From contig CAKZRQ010000062.1 of NCBI GenBank assembly GCA_937146645.1, positions 1 through 64,000 of the forward strand: DNA of 64,000 nt, written 5' to 3'. Of this stretch, positions 22,809 to 31,532 are shown one piece after another. The notes under the pieces were generated by a model. The model saw nothing but the letters and a program-made list of their open reading frames with translations, ran no database searches and was not told where the DNA came from. The position numbers were made by a program, and so were the translations under genes. Each line of letters starts with the position of its first letter. Positions within the stretch are counted from its first letter, which is position 1. This DNA comes from an uncultured Cyclobacteriaceae bacterium. Its GTDB lineage: Bacteria; Bacteroidota; Bacteroidia; Cytophagales; Cyclobacteriaceae.

Positions 22809-23474
22809 ATGAAAGTCGAATTATGGACAGTCGATTTAACTCAGATTCCGGATCAGGATTTTCAGATTCTGGCACCATTGGAGCAAAAACGCGCTGATCA
22901 GTTCAAATACGAAAAGCACAGAACCAGATTTATCAAAAGGAGGGTGCTACTACGAAAAATTCTGGCACATTACTTAAATCAATCGCCCAGAAGCGTAGGA
23001 ATTGGCTATACCAAGCTAGGTAAGCCATTTCTTGCTATGAGTACAGAAAAACTCTATTTCAATATTTCGCACTCTAAGGATCAGGTACTTTACGGAATTT
23101 CCAAAGAAGGGCATCTAGGAGTGGATATAGAGTTTCTGGATCCTGAGATTGAATCAGAGCTTATTTCCTCACATTTTTTTGCACCTGAGGAAATCTCCTT
23201 GATTAAGGAATCAGAGGGATTATCTAAATCCGAAGCTTTCTTCCGACTCTGGACCATTAAGGAAGCATTTATCAAGTTAATTGGTAAAGGCCTGACATAT
23301 CCTTTAGAAAATGTACTTGTAAAAAATGCCATGACCGAGCCACACTTGAATATTCCTGATGGTAAGGATTACAGTTCTGTTTTCAAGAGAACTATTTCTG
23401 ATTATGCCATAGGGGTAGTGGTGTCTGGGAATTCTCTTGAGCTTGAATGGAGGGTTATTGGAGAGGTTGTATAG
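22809..23474 (+). CDS. Sfp-type 4'-phosphopantetheinyl transferase
   Basis: 221 residues. Motifs of the Sfp/Gsp family: FNISHSKDQV, GVDIE at 104-108 (Mg2+ ligands Asp106, Glu108) and WTIKEAFIKLIGKGL starting at 148. It attaches phosphopantetheine from CoA to carrier-domain serines, here those of both synthetases and the discrete carrier. It lies 115 bp downstream of the second synthetase on the same strand; the short gap holds only low-complexity GA-rich sequence. ATG 22809 is preceded by an A-rich stretch typical of Bacteroidota starts. Confidence 0.94.
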   Translation: MKVELWTVDLTQIPDQDFQILAPLEQKRADQFKYEKHRTRFIKRRVLLRKILAHYLNQSPRSVGIGYTKLGKPFLAMSTEKLYFNISHSKDQVLYGISKEGHLGVDIEFLDPEIESELISSHFFAPEEISLIKESEGLSKSEAFFRLWTIKEAFIKLIGKGLTYPLENVLVKNAMTEPHLNIPDGKDYSSVFKRTISDYAIGVVVSGNSLELEWRVIGEVV

Positions 23475-23589
23475 GTATTTAAAATTTTTATTTAACATAA
23501 TATAAATTATAGAACAAATAAAGTAAACTCATTTGGTCCAGCGGAGAATCTGTTGCAAATAATTAGTTACTCGCACATCAGCATGCCAT

Positions 23590-25077
23590 CTACTTCCCCA
23601 ATAACTTCTCCAACTTATCAATAGTAAATTGCTGGTCGGGTTTGATTTCAAGGGCTTTTCTATACCACTCTATGGCAAGTTGAGTATTGTCCAGTGCGAC
23701 ATAGGCATCGCCGACACTGTCGTACCAGCCGGCATAGTCGGGCTCCAGCTCCACCATAAACTGAAAGCATTCCAGAGCTTTTTCTGGATAACCCCGATCC
23801 ATCAATAAGTAACCCAGATCATCAAACCATTCGGGATCAGTTTGGTATCGCTGAGGATCCCTATCCCGCTCTTCGTAGTACACCTGCTTTACTTTTTCAA
23901 AATCCTCTTCTAAGACGTAGTCCTTTAACTTGTAATGAACAGGTGGCTTCAGGGAAAGCGAATCCCCAAAAAGTGAATTGGCCATAATGACGCCGGCGCC
24001 ATTCTCCGACTGGAAGCCATCAATATTCAGCATGAGCACCACAGCCGATTGGGTATCAGGAAAGAAACCAAAGAGCGTGCTATATCCCGTGTCTCCACCG
24101 CTGTGAAAAACAAGCTTGTTTACTTTCAGATTACTTAAGAACCAGCTAAGGCCCACATTCCTTCGATCATTTACCCGAACCTGAGGGCTGGTCAAGAGAT
24201 CATAAGAGCTTTCCTCATAGATTCTTTTGCCATTGATAATGCCTTTGTTCAGGTTGACCTCTGCCCAAAGCAGCATATCCTCGACATTGGAGTGCAAAGT
24301 AGAACTACCGGCATGCTTTCGGTTGTAGGGATAAATTTCACTGACTACCCTACTCATCTCATCGCCTAAAACATGAGGTTGGGTGGCAAGCGATTCAGGA
24401 ACATCAGGCTTATAAAAAGTACTGTTCACCATGCCTACCGGCTCAAAAATATATTGCTGCATGTAATCCTCGAAGGTCATGCCTGAAGCTTTGGCAATGA
24501 CATCGCAGAGGATATCAAAAGCAGCATTACTGTAGGAGAATCGTGAACCTGGTTTAAAATCTAGGTTCTCTTCTGTAAAGCTTTTGGAATAGCGTTCGGC
24601 AGCTCCATCATCATACTGTGGCTTATCCCACTCATAATCCTGGACATTGGGGATGCCGGAAGAGTGATTGAGCATTTGGGCTAAAGTAATCTTCTTGTAG
24701 CGCTTATCAGCCATGCTAAAGTAAGGCAGGTGATCGATGAGTTTATCATCAAGCGATAGTTTGCCCTGCTCCATTAATTGTACCATGGCGGTAGCTACAA
24801 AAGGCTTGGACACCGAAGCCATATGAAATAGGGATTTGGTGGTCAATGGGGCTTGCGTACCTATGCCTTGGACACCATGTGCACCGGTATAGTAAACTTC
24901 TCCGTTTTTGATAATCCCCACGGCCATTCCTGGCGCGTCAAAAGATTCTTTCTGCCATTTAACTAGTTCATCAATGGCTTTGAGTTCAGGCGATAGGGTC
25001 TGGTTTTGGGCGGTGGCTACACCAAACAGTAACATGCTCAGAAGCATGCATAGTGGTACTCTAAAAGTATGTGACAT
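23590..25077 (-). CDS. Secreted class C beta-lactamase-like serine hydrolase with TPR tail
   Basis: 495 residues with a signal peptide (ending about ATAQ). The serine beta-lactamase fold has SxxK in MASVSKPFVA, the YxN element in FSYSNAAFD and HSGGDTG in place of KTG. Residues from about 400 onward form two or three tetratricopeptide repeats (GYPEKALECFQFMVELEPDY, NTQLAIEWYRKALEIKPDQ). Members with this layout are generally esterases, peptidases or D-aminopeptidase-like enzymes rather than antibiotic resistance enzymes. The gene is convergent with the transferase gene, so it is outside the peptide cluster. Confidence 0.92.
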   Translation of the reverse strand: MSHTFRVPLCMLLSMLLFGVATAQNQTLSPELKAIDELVKWQKESFDAPGMAVGIIKNGEVYYTGAHGVQGIGTQAPLTTKSLFHMASVSKPFVATAMVQLMEQGKLSLDDKLIDHLPYFSMADKRYKKITLAQMLNHSSGIPNVQDYEWDKPQYDDGAAERYSKSFTEENLDFKPGSRFSYSNAAFDILCDVIAKASGMTFEDYMQQYIFEPVGMVNSTFYKPDVPESLATQPHVLGDEMSRVVSEIYPYNRKHAGSSTLHSNVEDMLLWAEVNLNKGIINGKRIYEESSYDLLTSPQVRVNDRRNVGLSWFLSNLKVNKLVFHSGGDTGYSTLFGFFPDTQSAVVLMLNIDGFQSENGAGVIMANSLFGDSLSLKPPVHYKLKDYVLEEDFEKVKQVYYEERDRDPQRYQTDPEWFDDLGYLLMDRGYPEKALECFQFMVELEPDYAGWYDSVGDAYVALDNTQLAIEWYRKALEIKPDQQFTIDKLEKLLGK

Positions 25078-25287
25078 GTCGATCGTTTACATTAAGATGC
25101 CAAGGACACGCTGATGGTTGCATGGGCTATTTTTGGCCAGTGGCCAAAAGAAATAATCCTATGTGTAATTTTTGATTCAGTGAGCATTTGCGGCTTTTGA
25201 TTTCCTGAAAATCGCCAAGTTTAATATGTGGATCGTGCAGGTACTAAATCCATTCGGTATTTTGTATTTCCAATAAATCATCACCTC

Positions 25288-26481
25288 ATGAAAACGGCCT
25301 TGATCCCTGTCTTTCTTCTTTCCATTGCTCAGTTCACTTTGGCCCAAGAACCCAAAACATCCAGTTCCCTCTATCAAGATGTAACCCTGAGTCATCTCCC
25401 CTACCAGGATTTGCAACAGCTTTCTATGGATGCCGCTCTGGCTGATCTGGATCAGGATGGGGATCTGGATATTCTGATTGCCAATGAGCACAGACCGAAT
25501 ATTCTGCTTATTAATGATGGCAAGGGAAAATTCTCCAATGAAAGTGCTGCCAGAATACCACAGGTCAATCATGATAGTGAAGATATAGGGATAGCAGACT
25601 TTGATGGAGATGGAGACCTGGATATAATCGTGGTCAGTGAGGACGATCAAACCAATGAGCTCTACCTGAATAATGGAGATGGTACTTTTTCAGATGCGGG
25701 GAATCGCATACCCGTTACCGGAACATCTAATTCTGTGGTGGTGTATGATATCAATGAGGATGGTGCAACAGATGTCTTGATTGGGAATAATGGTCAGAAT
25801 GCAATCCTGATTAATGATGGCAAGGGAAATTTCACAGATCAAACTGAAGAAAGGTTTGGAGCCTTTATCGACGTGACCCAAGATCTTACGCTGGCAGATA
25901 TAGATAATGATGGAGATATGGATTTGCTGGTTGCTAATGAAGATGCAAACCGCATTCTTATCAATACAGGAAAAGGATTCTTCTCTGATGAATCTGCCAA
26001 AAGGCTCCCCTATCGTGATACGCCCGAAGAAAGCAGAGAAGTAGATGTTGCGGATATCGATGGAGATGGAGACTTAGATCTTTTATATGGAAATGTGGCA
26101 GCCTTTGTGGAGAATGCCGATAGACAAAATAGGTTGCTCCTAAATGATGGAAAGGGCAATTTTACTGATATCACAACCACACATTTACCTAAGGATAATA
26201 ATCGATGTTTTGGTGTTTCTTTTCTGGATATTGATCGGGATGGAGATATGGATATTATGACCGGAAATACCAATGGAGATCAGTTTGGCGGGATGAGTCC
26301 ATTCAGTGTGTACTTAAATGATGGGAAAGGGAAGTTTACAGATGATCCCAGTATTTTGCCCGAGAGTATTCGCGGAAGAGGTTTTGATATTGACTTTGCG
26401 GATTTGAATGGGGATGGTATAGAAGACTTGTTTTTGTGCAATCGAGGCTCGCAGGATTTTTTGATTTTTGGGAAGGAATAA
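25288..26481 (+). CDS. Secreted FG-GAP/VCBS repeat protein
   Basis: About 397 residues from ATG 25288, which begins a clear signal peptide (MKTALIPVFLLSIAQFTLAQ); 20 further codons are open upstream but do not look coding. The mature protein is a run of about seven FG-GAP/VCBS repeats, each with a calcium-loop pattern such as DLDQDGDLD, DFDGDGDLD, DIDNDGDMD, DIDGDGDLD, DIDRDGDMD and DLNGDGIED. Such proteins fold as beta-propellers and are usually extracellular or periplasmic binding proteins. No secretion (Por) C-terminal domain is visible. Divergent from the hydrolase gene at 23590. Confidence 0.92.
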   Translation: MKTALIPVFLLSIAQFTLAQEPKTSSSLYQDVTLSHLPYQDLQQLSMDAALADLDQDGDLDILIANEHRPNILLINDGKGKFSNESAARIPQVNHDSEDIGIADFDGDGDLDIIVVSEDDQTNELYLNNGDGTFSDAGNRIPVTGTSNSVVVYDINEDGATDVLIGNNGQNAILINDGKGNFTDQTEERFGAFIDVTQDLTLADIDNDGDMDLLVANEDANRILINTGKGFFSDESAKRLPYRDTPEESREVDVADIDGDGDLDLLYGNVAAFVENADRQNRLLLNDGKGNFTDITTTHLPKDNNRCFGVSFLDIDRDGDMDIMTGNTNGDQFGGMSPFSVYLNDGKGKFTDDPSILPESIRGRGFDIDFADLNGDGIEDLFLCNRGSQDFLIFGKE

Positions 26482-26547
26482 TGGTTTGTAGGCCTTTCTC
26501 ACAATCGATTATTTTATCAATTCTTTTTGCTCTAATGCTTCGCTTTC

Positions 26548-28557
26548 TTAATTCATCTCCTTTGGCCAGACATTATCTGAATAATCTCTGTCAGGAAATC
26601 TTTGGTTTGGATCCAACGTAATCTTTTTGATTTTTCTGGTTCCAAAGTTGAGCACTGCTTCATAGGTTCTGGAACCATCAAACCATACACTAGCCGGCCA
26701 TCGAACCAAAGCCGTTTGATCATCTAGCATTTCCGCGTTTTCCATGGAACCTGTGTCTGAACCTGATCTTTCGAACTCAACCTTTAGTACAATGGGTGAA
26801 GGCATCTCTCCTGCTTGCTGGATACTTACTTTGGTCAAGTCACCATCCATGCTTACGTTTTGAATTGAACCTTCGACCGATTCGGTCGTCCATAGCCAAT
26901 AATACCAGAACCACTCAAGATTTTGATCTAGAGCATTATTTAAGAAGAAGACAAAATCCCAAGGTGATGGATGCTTAAATGCCCAAGTTCGAGCATATTC
27001 TTTCATCGCTGCGATGACCTCATCATCTCCCACTATTTCACCAAGCATGGATAGCATCATCATGGCTTTGCCGTAGGTCTGAAAACCATAACCAGATCCA
27101 GCATAGTTGGCATTCCACATCATGGTAGCTTCATCCTCTCCCCCACTGAAATTCCCATATTGCATCCCAAGTCCATCCAAATCAAATGGCTCACCTCTGC
27201 TATGGTTGTTGGACAGAATATTCATATACATATTCAGTCCTTCATCCATCCACCCATAACGGGTTTCATTGGTTCCAACCATCATAGGCCACCACTGATG
27301 AGCGATTTCATGATCAGCCGCTCCTATATCTGAATTGATCACCATAGGATACTCCATTCCCAGGCTCGGGCCATCCTGATAGGTTAATTGCGGAAATGGA
27401 TATGGAACCCATAGATCGGAGTAGAATTCCAAAGCATGTCTACCCACGGCACCGGTTGCCTCATAATTTGCAGCATGCTCAGGCAAATAGAACATGTGAA
27501 TAGGAATGGGACCATTTTCCGGAATAGTAGCCCGCGTAGCTTTCCAGACATAATCTGCAGAAGTAGCCCATGCAAAATCATTGACTTGCTCGGCTGAAAA
27601 ATGCCAGGTTAGGCTCTCCCCTTCTCGGGTAGCTTTTCCAGCACCCCTTTGCTCCTCCGTCACGATCATAATGTCATTGTCCGAGTCAGTGATTTGACCT
27701 ATTCTTTCGATTACCTCTGGCATCAAGACTTCTTCTGGGTTTTGCAAAACCCCGGTACCACTTACCAGCCAGCCCTGAGGCACTTCTATTTTCACATCAA
27801 ATCGACCAAAGTTGTTAAAAAACTCTGCTGGCCCAAGATAAGGCTGTGTTTTCCAGCCTCTTAAATCATCATACTTTGCTATTCGTGGAAACCACTGGGT
27901 TGGCTGAAAAAGCCTATCCTCAAATCTTTGAGTCATTCTATGCCCTTGTCCTTTTTCTCCACCTGGCAACTTGGTGTGCCAGTCGATTTCAAGGGTCGCC
28001 ACACCATTCGCAGGTATTGGCGAGGCCAGCATAATCCTCGCTACGGTTTGATCCAAGTCCCTCGCTTCTAGCCGTAATTTATAAGGAGGTGAATTTCTTC
28101 TATATGGCCTAGGCATTGGAGCTAGATCTACGTTTTCCCCATCTACAGTGATCCGTGTCACCACCATTCCTTCTGTAGTTTCCGCTGGAACTGAAGATCC
28201 TCTTGGGACATCAGCTCTGAAAATATTATGATCCAGCTTTAGCACGATCATATTCATTTCATCCGGGCTATTGTTTGATAAGGTGATGGTTTCCGTACCC
28301 GTAATGGTTTGAGTCCTGGGATTCAATTTGGCGTGTATGTCATAATCTACCTGTATTTGCCAGTAGTTTGGCCCTGGCTTACCTGTGAAATCACGGGTAC
28401 CCGAAGCGAAGGCTTTTTGGATGGAATTAGTCATGGGTACATTTGTGCGAATAGCACGGGTTTCTGTACTCAAACTATTTCTCAGTGGTATTTTTGTTTG
28501 TGCCAAAGCAATACTGGAACAAAGCATTAAGGCGAAAAGAGAAAGTCTAAATTTCAT
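26548..28557 (-). CDS. M1-family zinc metallopeptidase, secreted
   Basis: About 669 residues. Zinc motif HEIAHQWW followed by GWMDEGLNMYM (HExxHx18E) and an upstream GMEYPM in place of GxMEN, as expected for M1 aminopeptidase-like enzymes. An N-terminal signal peptide (MKFRLSLFALMLCSSIALAQ) supports ATG 28557; an in-frame ATG four codons upstream is also possible. A beta-rich N-terminal domain spans about 40-300. Likely digests peptides in the periplasm or outside. Convergent with the FG-GAP gene. Confidence 0.93.
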   Translation of the reverse strand: MKFRLSLFALMLCSSIALAQTKIPLRNSLSTETRAIRTNVPMTNSIQKAFASGTRDFTGKPGPNYWQIQVDYDIHAKLNPRTQTITGTETITLSNNSPDEMNMIVLKLDHNIFRADVPRGSSVPAETTEGMVVTRITVDGENVDLAPMPRPYRRNSPPYKLRLEARDLDQTVARIMLASPIPANGVATLEIDWHTKLPGGEKGQGHRMTQRFEDRLFQPTQWFPRIAKYDDLRGWKTQPYLGPAEFFNNFGRFDVKIEVPQGWLVSGTGVLQNPEEVLMPEVIERIGQITDSDNDIMIVTEEQRGAGKATREGESLTWHFSAEQVNDFAWATSADYVWKATRATIPENGPIPIHMFYLPEHAANYEATGAVGRHALEFYSDLWVPYPFPQLTYQDGPSLGMEYPMVINSDIGAADHEIAHQWWPMMVGTNETRYGWMDEGLNMYMNILSNNHSRGEPFDLDGLGMQYGNFSGGEDEATMMWNANYAGSGYGFQTYGKAMMMLSMLGEIVGDDEVIAAMKEYARTWAFKHPSPWDFVFFLNNALDQNLEWFWYYWLWTTESVEGSIQNVSMDGDLTKVSIQQAGEMPSPIVLKVEFERSGSDTGSMENAEMLDDQTALVRWPASVWFDGSRTYEAVLNFGTRKIKKITLDPNQRFPDRDYSDNVWPKEMN

Positions 28558-28756
28558 CTGATTTATCATATGGAGTAATGTAGTCCATATTTAGTTCAAA
28601 GGAAAATTACCTTTCCAATGGACATTGATTTGAATGGAATATTTCTGAAAATCATTCAATCTCTTGCCATTAAACCCTCCTATCCACTCTTCATCTTAAT
28701 TCTTCTATCACTCCCGCTGATGATCACTTAGTTTATTTAAAAAAATTGATACGAAT

Positions 28757-29824
28757 ATGAGATGGATCTTTACCCTTGCCCTAATCGCTGTATTTGGAGT
28801 TAGTCAGGCCCAGGAAGAACAAACTGAGATTGAAGCTCTTCAGAATCAGGTACGGAATCTGAGGCATAATTTTGATATCGTGAAGAAGCAGCTGGATGAT
28901 GTACTTTGGTACGATAAGGTTGGCGATGTGGCCTATATCGATAAAGTTTATCTCACAGGACCTCCTAAAGCCGATCGAACTCAGCCGAACAAAACCGCTC
29001 AGGGTTATGGAAATCCATTCCGTTTTCAATCTTATATTTTTATTCCGAAGGACATTGATCCCGATAAAAAGTATCCGCTCATGGTGCTGCCTCATGGGGG
29101 CGTTCACAGTAATTTCAATACGTTTTACGCCCATATTATCCGTGAGCTCATGGCACAGCAGTATATCGTGGTTGCTGCAGAATACCGTGGTAGTACTGGA
29201 TATGGTAGAGGCTTTTATGAAAGCATAGATTATGGTGGATTGGAGATTGAGGACGTGTATGCTTCCAGAAATTATATGGTGGAGAATTATGACATCGTGG
29301 ATTCCAATCGGATCGGCATATTTGGTTGGAGCCATGGCGGAATGATCACTCTCCATAATATTTTCGAGCATCCAAATGATTATAAGGTGGCCTATGCCGG
29401 TGTTCCCGTCAGTGATTTGATTGCTCGAATGGGTTATAAATCTCAGGGATATCGCGATCTCTATTCTGCCGATTACCACATCGGAAAAACAGCCGCTCAA
29501 AATGTGGAAGAATACCGAAAGCGTTCTCCGGCATGGCAGGCTCACAAGCTAGAGACTCCCCTACTCATTCATACGAACACCAATGATGAAGATGTGAATG
29601 TTTTTGAAGTGGAGCATCTGATTAAATCTTTGAAAGCTGAGGACAAGGACTTTGAATATGAGATTTATGAGAATATTCCGGGAGGTCATACTTTTGATCG
29701 AATCGACTCAAAAAAGGCTCAGGAGGTCCGACTAAAGATCTACAAGTTCCTGGCAGGCTATCTCTCCCCTCCTAAGCCCTTTAATAATGTGAAGGCACTA
29801 AGGAAGGCGGCTTATCGGTTTTAA
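28757..29824 (+). CDS. S9-family prolyl oligopeptidase-like hydrolase, secreted
   Basis: 355 residues with a signal peptide ending VSQAQ, then a short coiled segment (EIEALQNQVRNLRHNF) and an alpha/beta hydrolase domain. Oxyanion strand with LPHGGVHS, nucleophile Ser in GWSHGGM, probable Asp in TNTNDEDVN and His in IPGGHTFD. The catalytic domain lacks the seven-bladed propeller of full-length prolyl oligopeptidases, so it is a single-domain esterase or dipeptidyl-peptidase-like enzyme. Divergent from the M1 peptidase gene, with a roughly 190-bp promoter region between them. Confidence 0.9.
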   Translation: MRWIFTLALIAVFGVSQAQEEQTEIEALQNQVRNLRHNFDIVKKQLDDVLWYDKVGDVAYIDKVYLTGPPKADRTQPNKTAQGYGNPFRFQSYIFIPKDIDPDKKYPLMVLPHGGVHSNFNTFYAHIIRELMAQQYIVVAAEYRGSTGYGRGFYESIDYGGLEIEDVYASRNYMVENYDIVDSNRIGIFGWSHGGMITLHNIFEHPNDYKVAYAGVPVSDLIARMGYKSQGYRDLYSADYHIGKTAAQNVEEYRKRSPAWQAHKLETPLLIHTNTNDEDVNVFEVEHLIKSLKAEDKDFEYEIYENIPGGHTFDRIDSKKAQEVRLKIYKFLAGYLSPPKPFNNVKALRKAAYRF

Positions 29825-29922
29825 AAAAATCACGTGATCCAATCAGGCGCTTTTTATCTGATCAAATAAAATCTTATGAAATCCGTTCAAGAGGCTTTTA
29901 CTAAAGCGTGTGGACGTTTTAC

Positions 29923-30528
29923 CTACTCAGATTTTTCCGAGGATCTATTGATGGCTTCCCGACCATTATACACCAATCGTGTAGACCATGGAATCGGATT
30001 TCTTAAGGCAAAATGAGCCATACACCCATTCTCGGCTTCATTTAGCAGATCTTTAATCTTTTCCTCAGGTTCAGGACTTTCGATTATCACATGGGTTTCC
30101 ACCATGTCACATCTCCCATCAGTCATATATCCATGCTCTCTCATGTGGCCGAGATTCGTAGCAAAGACGATTCGTTGTTCCAGCTTTAGGCTATCCACTT
30201 GAATCTTTCTCGCTGTAAGAATATCAGTCAGGTGGGTCATTAGGCAGAACCCAATTCCCGCAGAGAAAAATGCCAAAGGTGGTGGGGCAGTATCCTCTCC
30301 TACTGGTGGCTGCTCATCGCAATACAATTTGACCGGGCTAAATCCAGGGATATTCACCGATACCACTCCGGTTTTACTCTGCATATTTCCGGCCTCAGCA
30401 CTTAGATTTACTTCAAATCGGTAAGGTTCAGGATGTCTTGCCTTTTGAAATTTAGTGGATTCGTATTGGGTTTTCGCAGGTTGCTCATCGCTAAGCTCAC
30501 CTACATGGTAGAATTTATTTTCAGACAT
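29923..30528 (-). CDS. OsmC-family protein
   Basis: About 201 residues from ATG 30528 (MSENKFYHVG); the open frame extends 17 codons further without family similarity. OsmC/Ohr proteins are thiol peroxidases reducing organic hydroperoxides. The paired cysteines are seen in GIGFCLMTH and AENGCMAHF. The N-terminal extension of about 50 residues before the OsmC core is longer than in Ohr, as in the broader OsmC-like group whose substrates are unknown. Monocistronic by context. Confidence 0.88.
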   Translation of the reverse strand: MSENKFYHVGELSDEQPAKTQYESTKFQKARHPEPYRFEVNLSAEAGNMQSKTGVVSVNIPGFSPVKLYCDEQPPVGEDTAPPPLAFFSAGIGFCLMTHLTDILTARKIQVDSLKLEQRIVFATNLGHMREHGYMTDGRCDMVETHVIIESPEPEEKIKDLLNEAENGCMAHFALRNPIPWSTRLVYNGREAINRSSEKSE

Positions 30529-30589
30529 ATTTTTTAGGTTTTCAGGGTTAGTCTTTGTCCTTAACAGGACAAAGCTCAATGCTACATAA

Positions 30590-30793
30590 AATTCTGAGAA
30601 AGGCCGAAAATATTCTGAATCTTATGAAGGTGAGTTTGCTTTGACTCAAATTAAAAGAGGTTATCTAAAATTGAGAGCACGTGGTAATTCTAGTTTTGAT
30701 CTGATAATACCTGATTATGTTGATTTGGGTAGAATAAGGGTGGATTTAGAAAGAATAAAGCTGAGCTTAGAAAACAGTAATTTGAAGAATTAA
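30590..30793 (+). pseudogene. Possible gene remnant without start codon
   Basis: A frame open from the TAA at 30587 to TAA 30791-30793 gives about 67 codons with coding-like composition (QIKRGYLKLRARGNSSFDL, VDLGRIRVDLERIKLSLEN) but no ATG; a TTG is the only plausible start. No family is recognised. It fills most of the 388-bp gap between OsmC and the next gene. It may be the 3' end of a decayed gene or chance. Confidence 0.3.
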
Positions 30794-30916
30794 CCAATTT
30801 GGGCTGTTACACAGCTAATTCTTAATATCTTTGATCTTTAATTGTGCCCATGATCATTCTGTTTTCTGTTTGTCATAGGGCAATAAATCAAACATTAAAT
30901 TCATTCAACCTATTAG

Positions 30917-31327
30917 ATGTCCTTCGATTTAAGACCTACCAATGAATTTTTTCCAGTATGGAAAAAATATAAACCTGTTATAATCAAGTTGATGAAGGAT
31001 TCCTTAGAGGGGGATCAACAATATCAGCTCTATAAGCATGAATTTGAAGATGTAGATCCAAAGGTCAGCACCAGCTATTCGTTTAAACTAGATTTGGTTG
31101 AAGGAAAAGTCACCAATGTTAAAAAAGTCAGTAAAATGGCTGAAGATTTTCTAATAATGGTGCATTCATCTCCGACCGGAAAAGAATTGATGAGTCAAAA
31201 TGATTTTAAAATTGATCTTTCTTCTGATTTTATGATTAAGATAAAAAGTGAGGCTAGAGAAATCCCGGTGGAAGAAAAGCCAGCAGAAGAAGAGGAGAAT
31301 AAGAATGAAGAAGAAGCTAACGATTGA
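30917..31327 (+). CDS. Hypothetical protein with acidic C-terminal tail
   Basis: 136 residues, no signal peptide, no known motif recognised. The first 110 residues are mixed alpha/beta (FFPVWKKYKPVIIKLMKDSL, SYSFKLDLVEGKVTNVKK, FKIDLSSDFMIKIKS). The last 25 are almost all Glu/Asp/Asn/Lys. A clear terminator follows 35 bp downstream, supporting a real single-gene transcript. Confidence 0.7.
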   Translation: MSFDLRPTNEFFPVWKKYKPVIIKLMKDSLEGDQQYQLYKHEFEDVDPKVSTSYSFKLDLVEGKVTNVKKVSKMAEDFLIMVHSSPTGKELMSQNDFKIDLSSDFMIKIKSEAREIPVEEKPAEEEENKNEEEAND

Positions 31328-31361
31328 TAGCTTCTCATCGATAAACACAATAAAAGAGGAA

Positions 31362-31387
31362 AGGCGGTTTTTTAACCGCTTTTTTTG
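31362..31387 (+). terminator. Rho-independent terminator
   Basis: AGGCGGTT and AACCGCTT arms around a T-rich loop followed by a run of T, located 35 bp after the acidic-tail protein gene. Confidence 0.8.
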
Positions 31388-31532
31388 TTTGCAGGCATAA
31401 GGATTAAGATGATAATTCCATTTTGAAGTTGGGCATTCTCCCATTATTTGTATTGAATTCATTCCGTTCATAAAATCATCTTTTTTACCTCTGAGTCTTT
31501 TCCTAAATTCCATCTCAACCGAATTATTTGTC

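Noticed and set aside
5944-23474. Prodigiosin, pyoluteorin or anatoxin cluster
   Set aside because: Only the proline-activation trio is shared; no polyketide synthase, halogenase or condensing enzymes of those pathways are present.
23590-25077. Antibiotic-resistance beta-lactamase or self-resistance gene of the peptide cluster
   Set aside because: The family with HSGG in place of KTG and a TPR tail is typically esterase/peptidase-like, and the gene is convergent with, not part of, the cluster.
29877-30017. 46-codon plus-strand frame overlapping the OsmC 3' end
   Set aside because: Mostly antisense to the OsmC coding sequence with no own family features.
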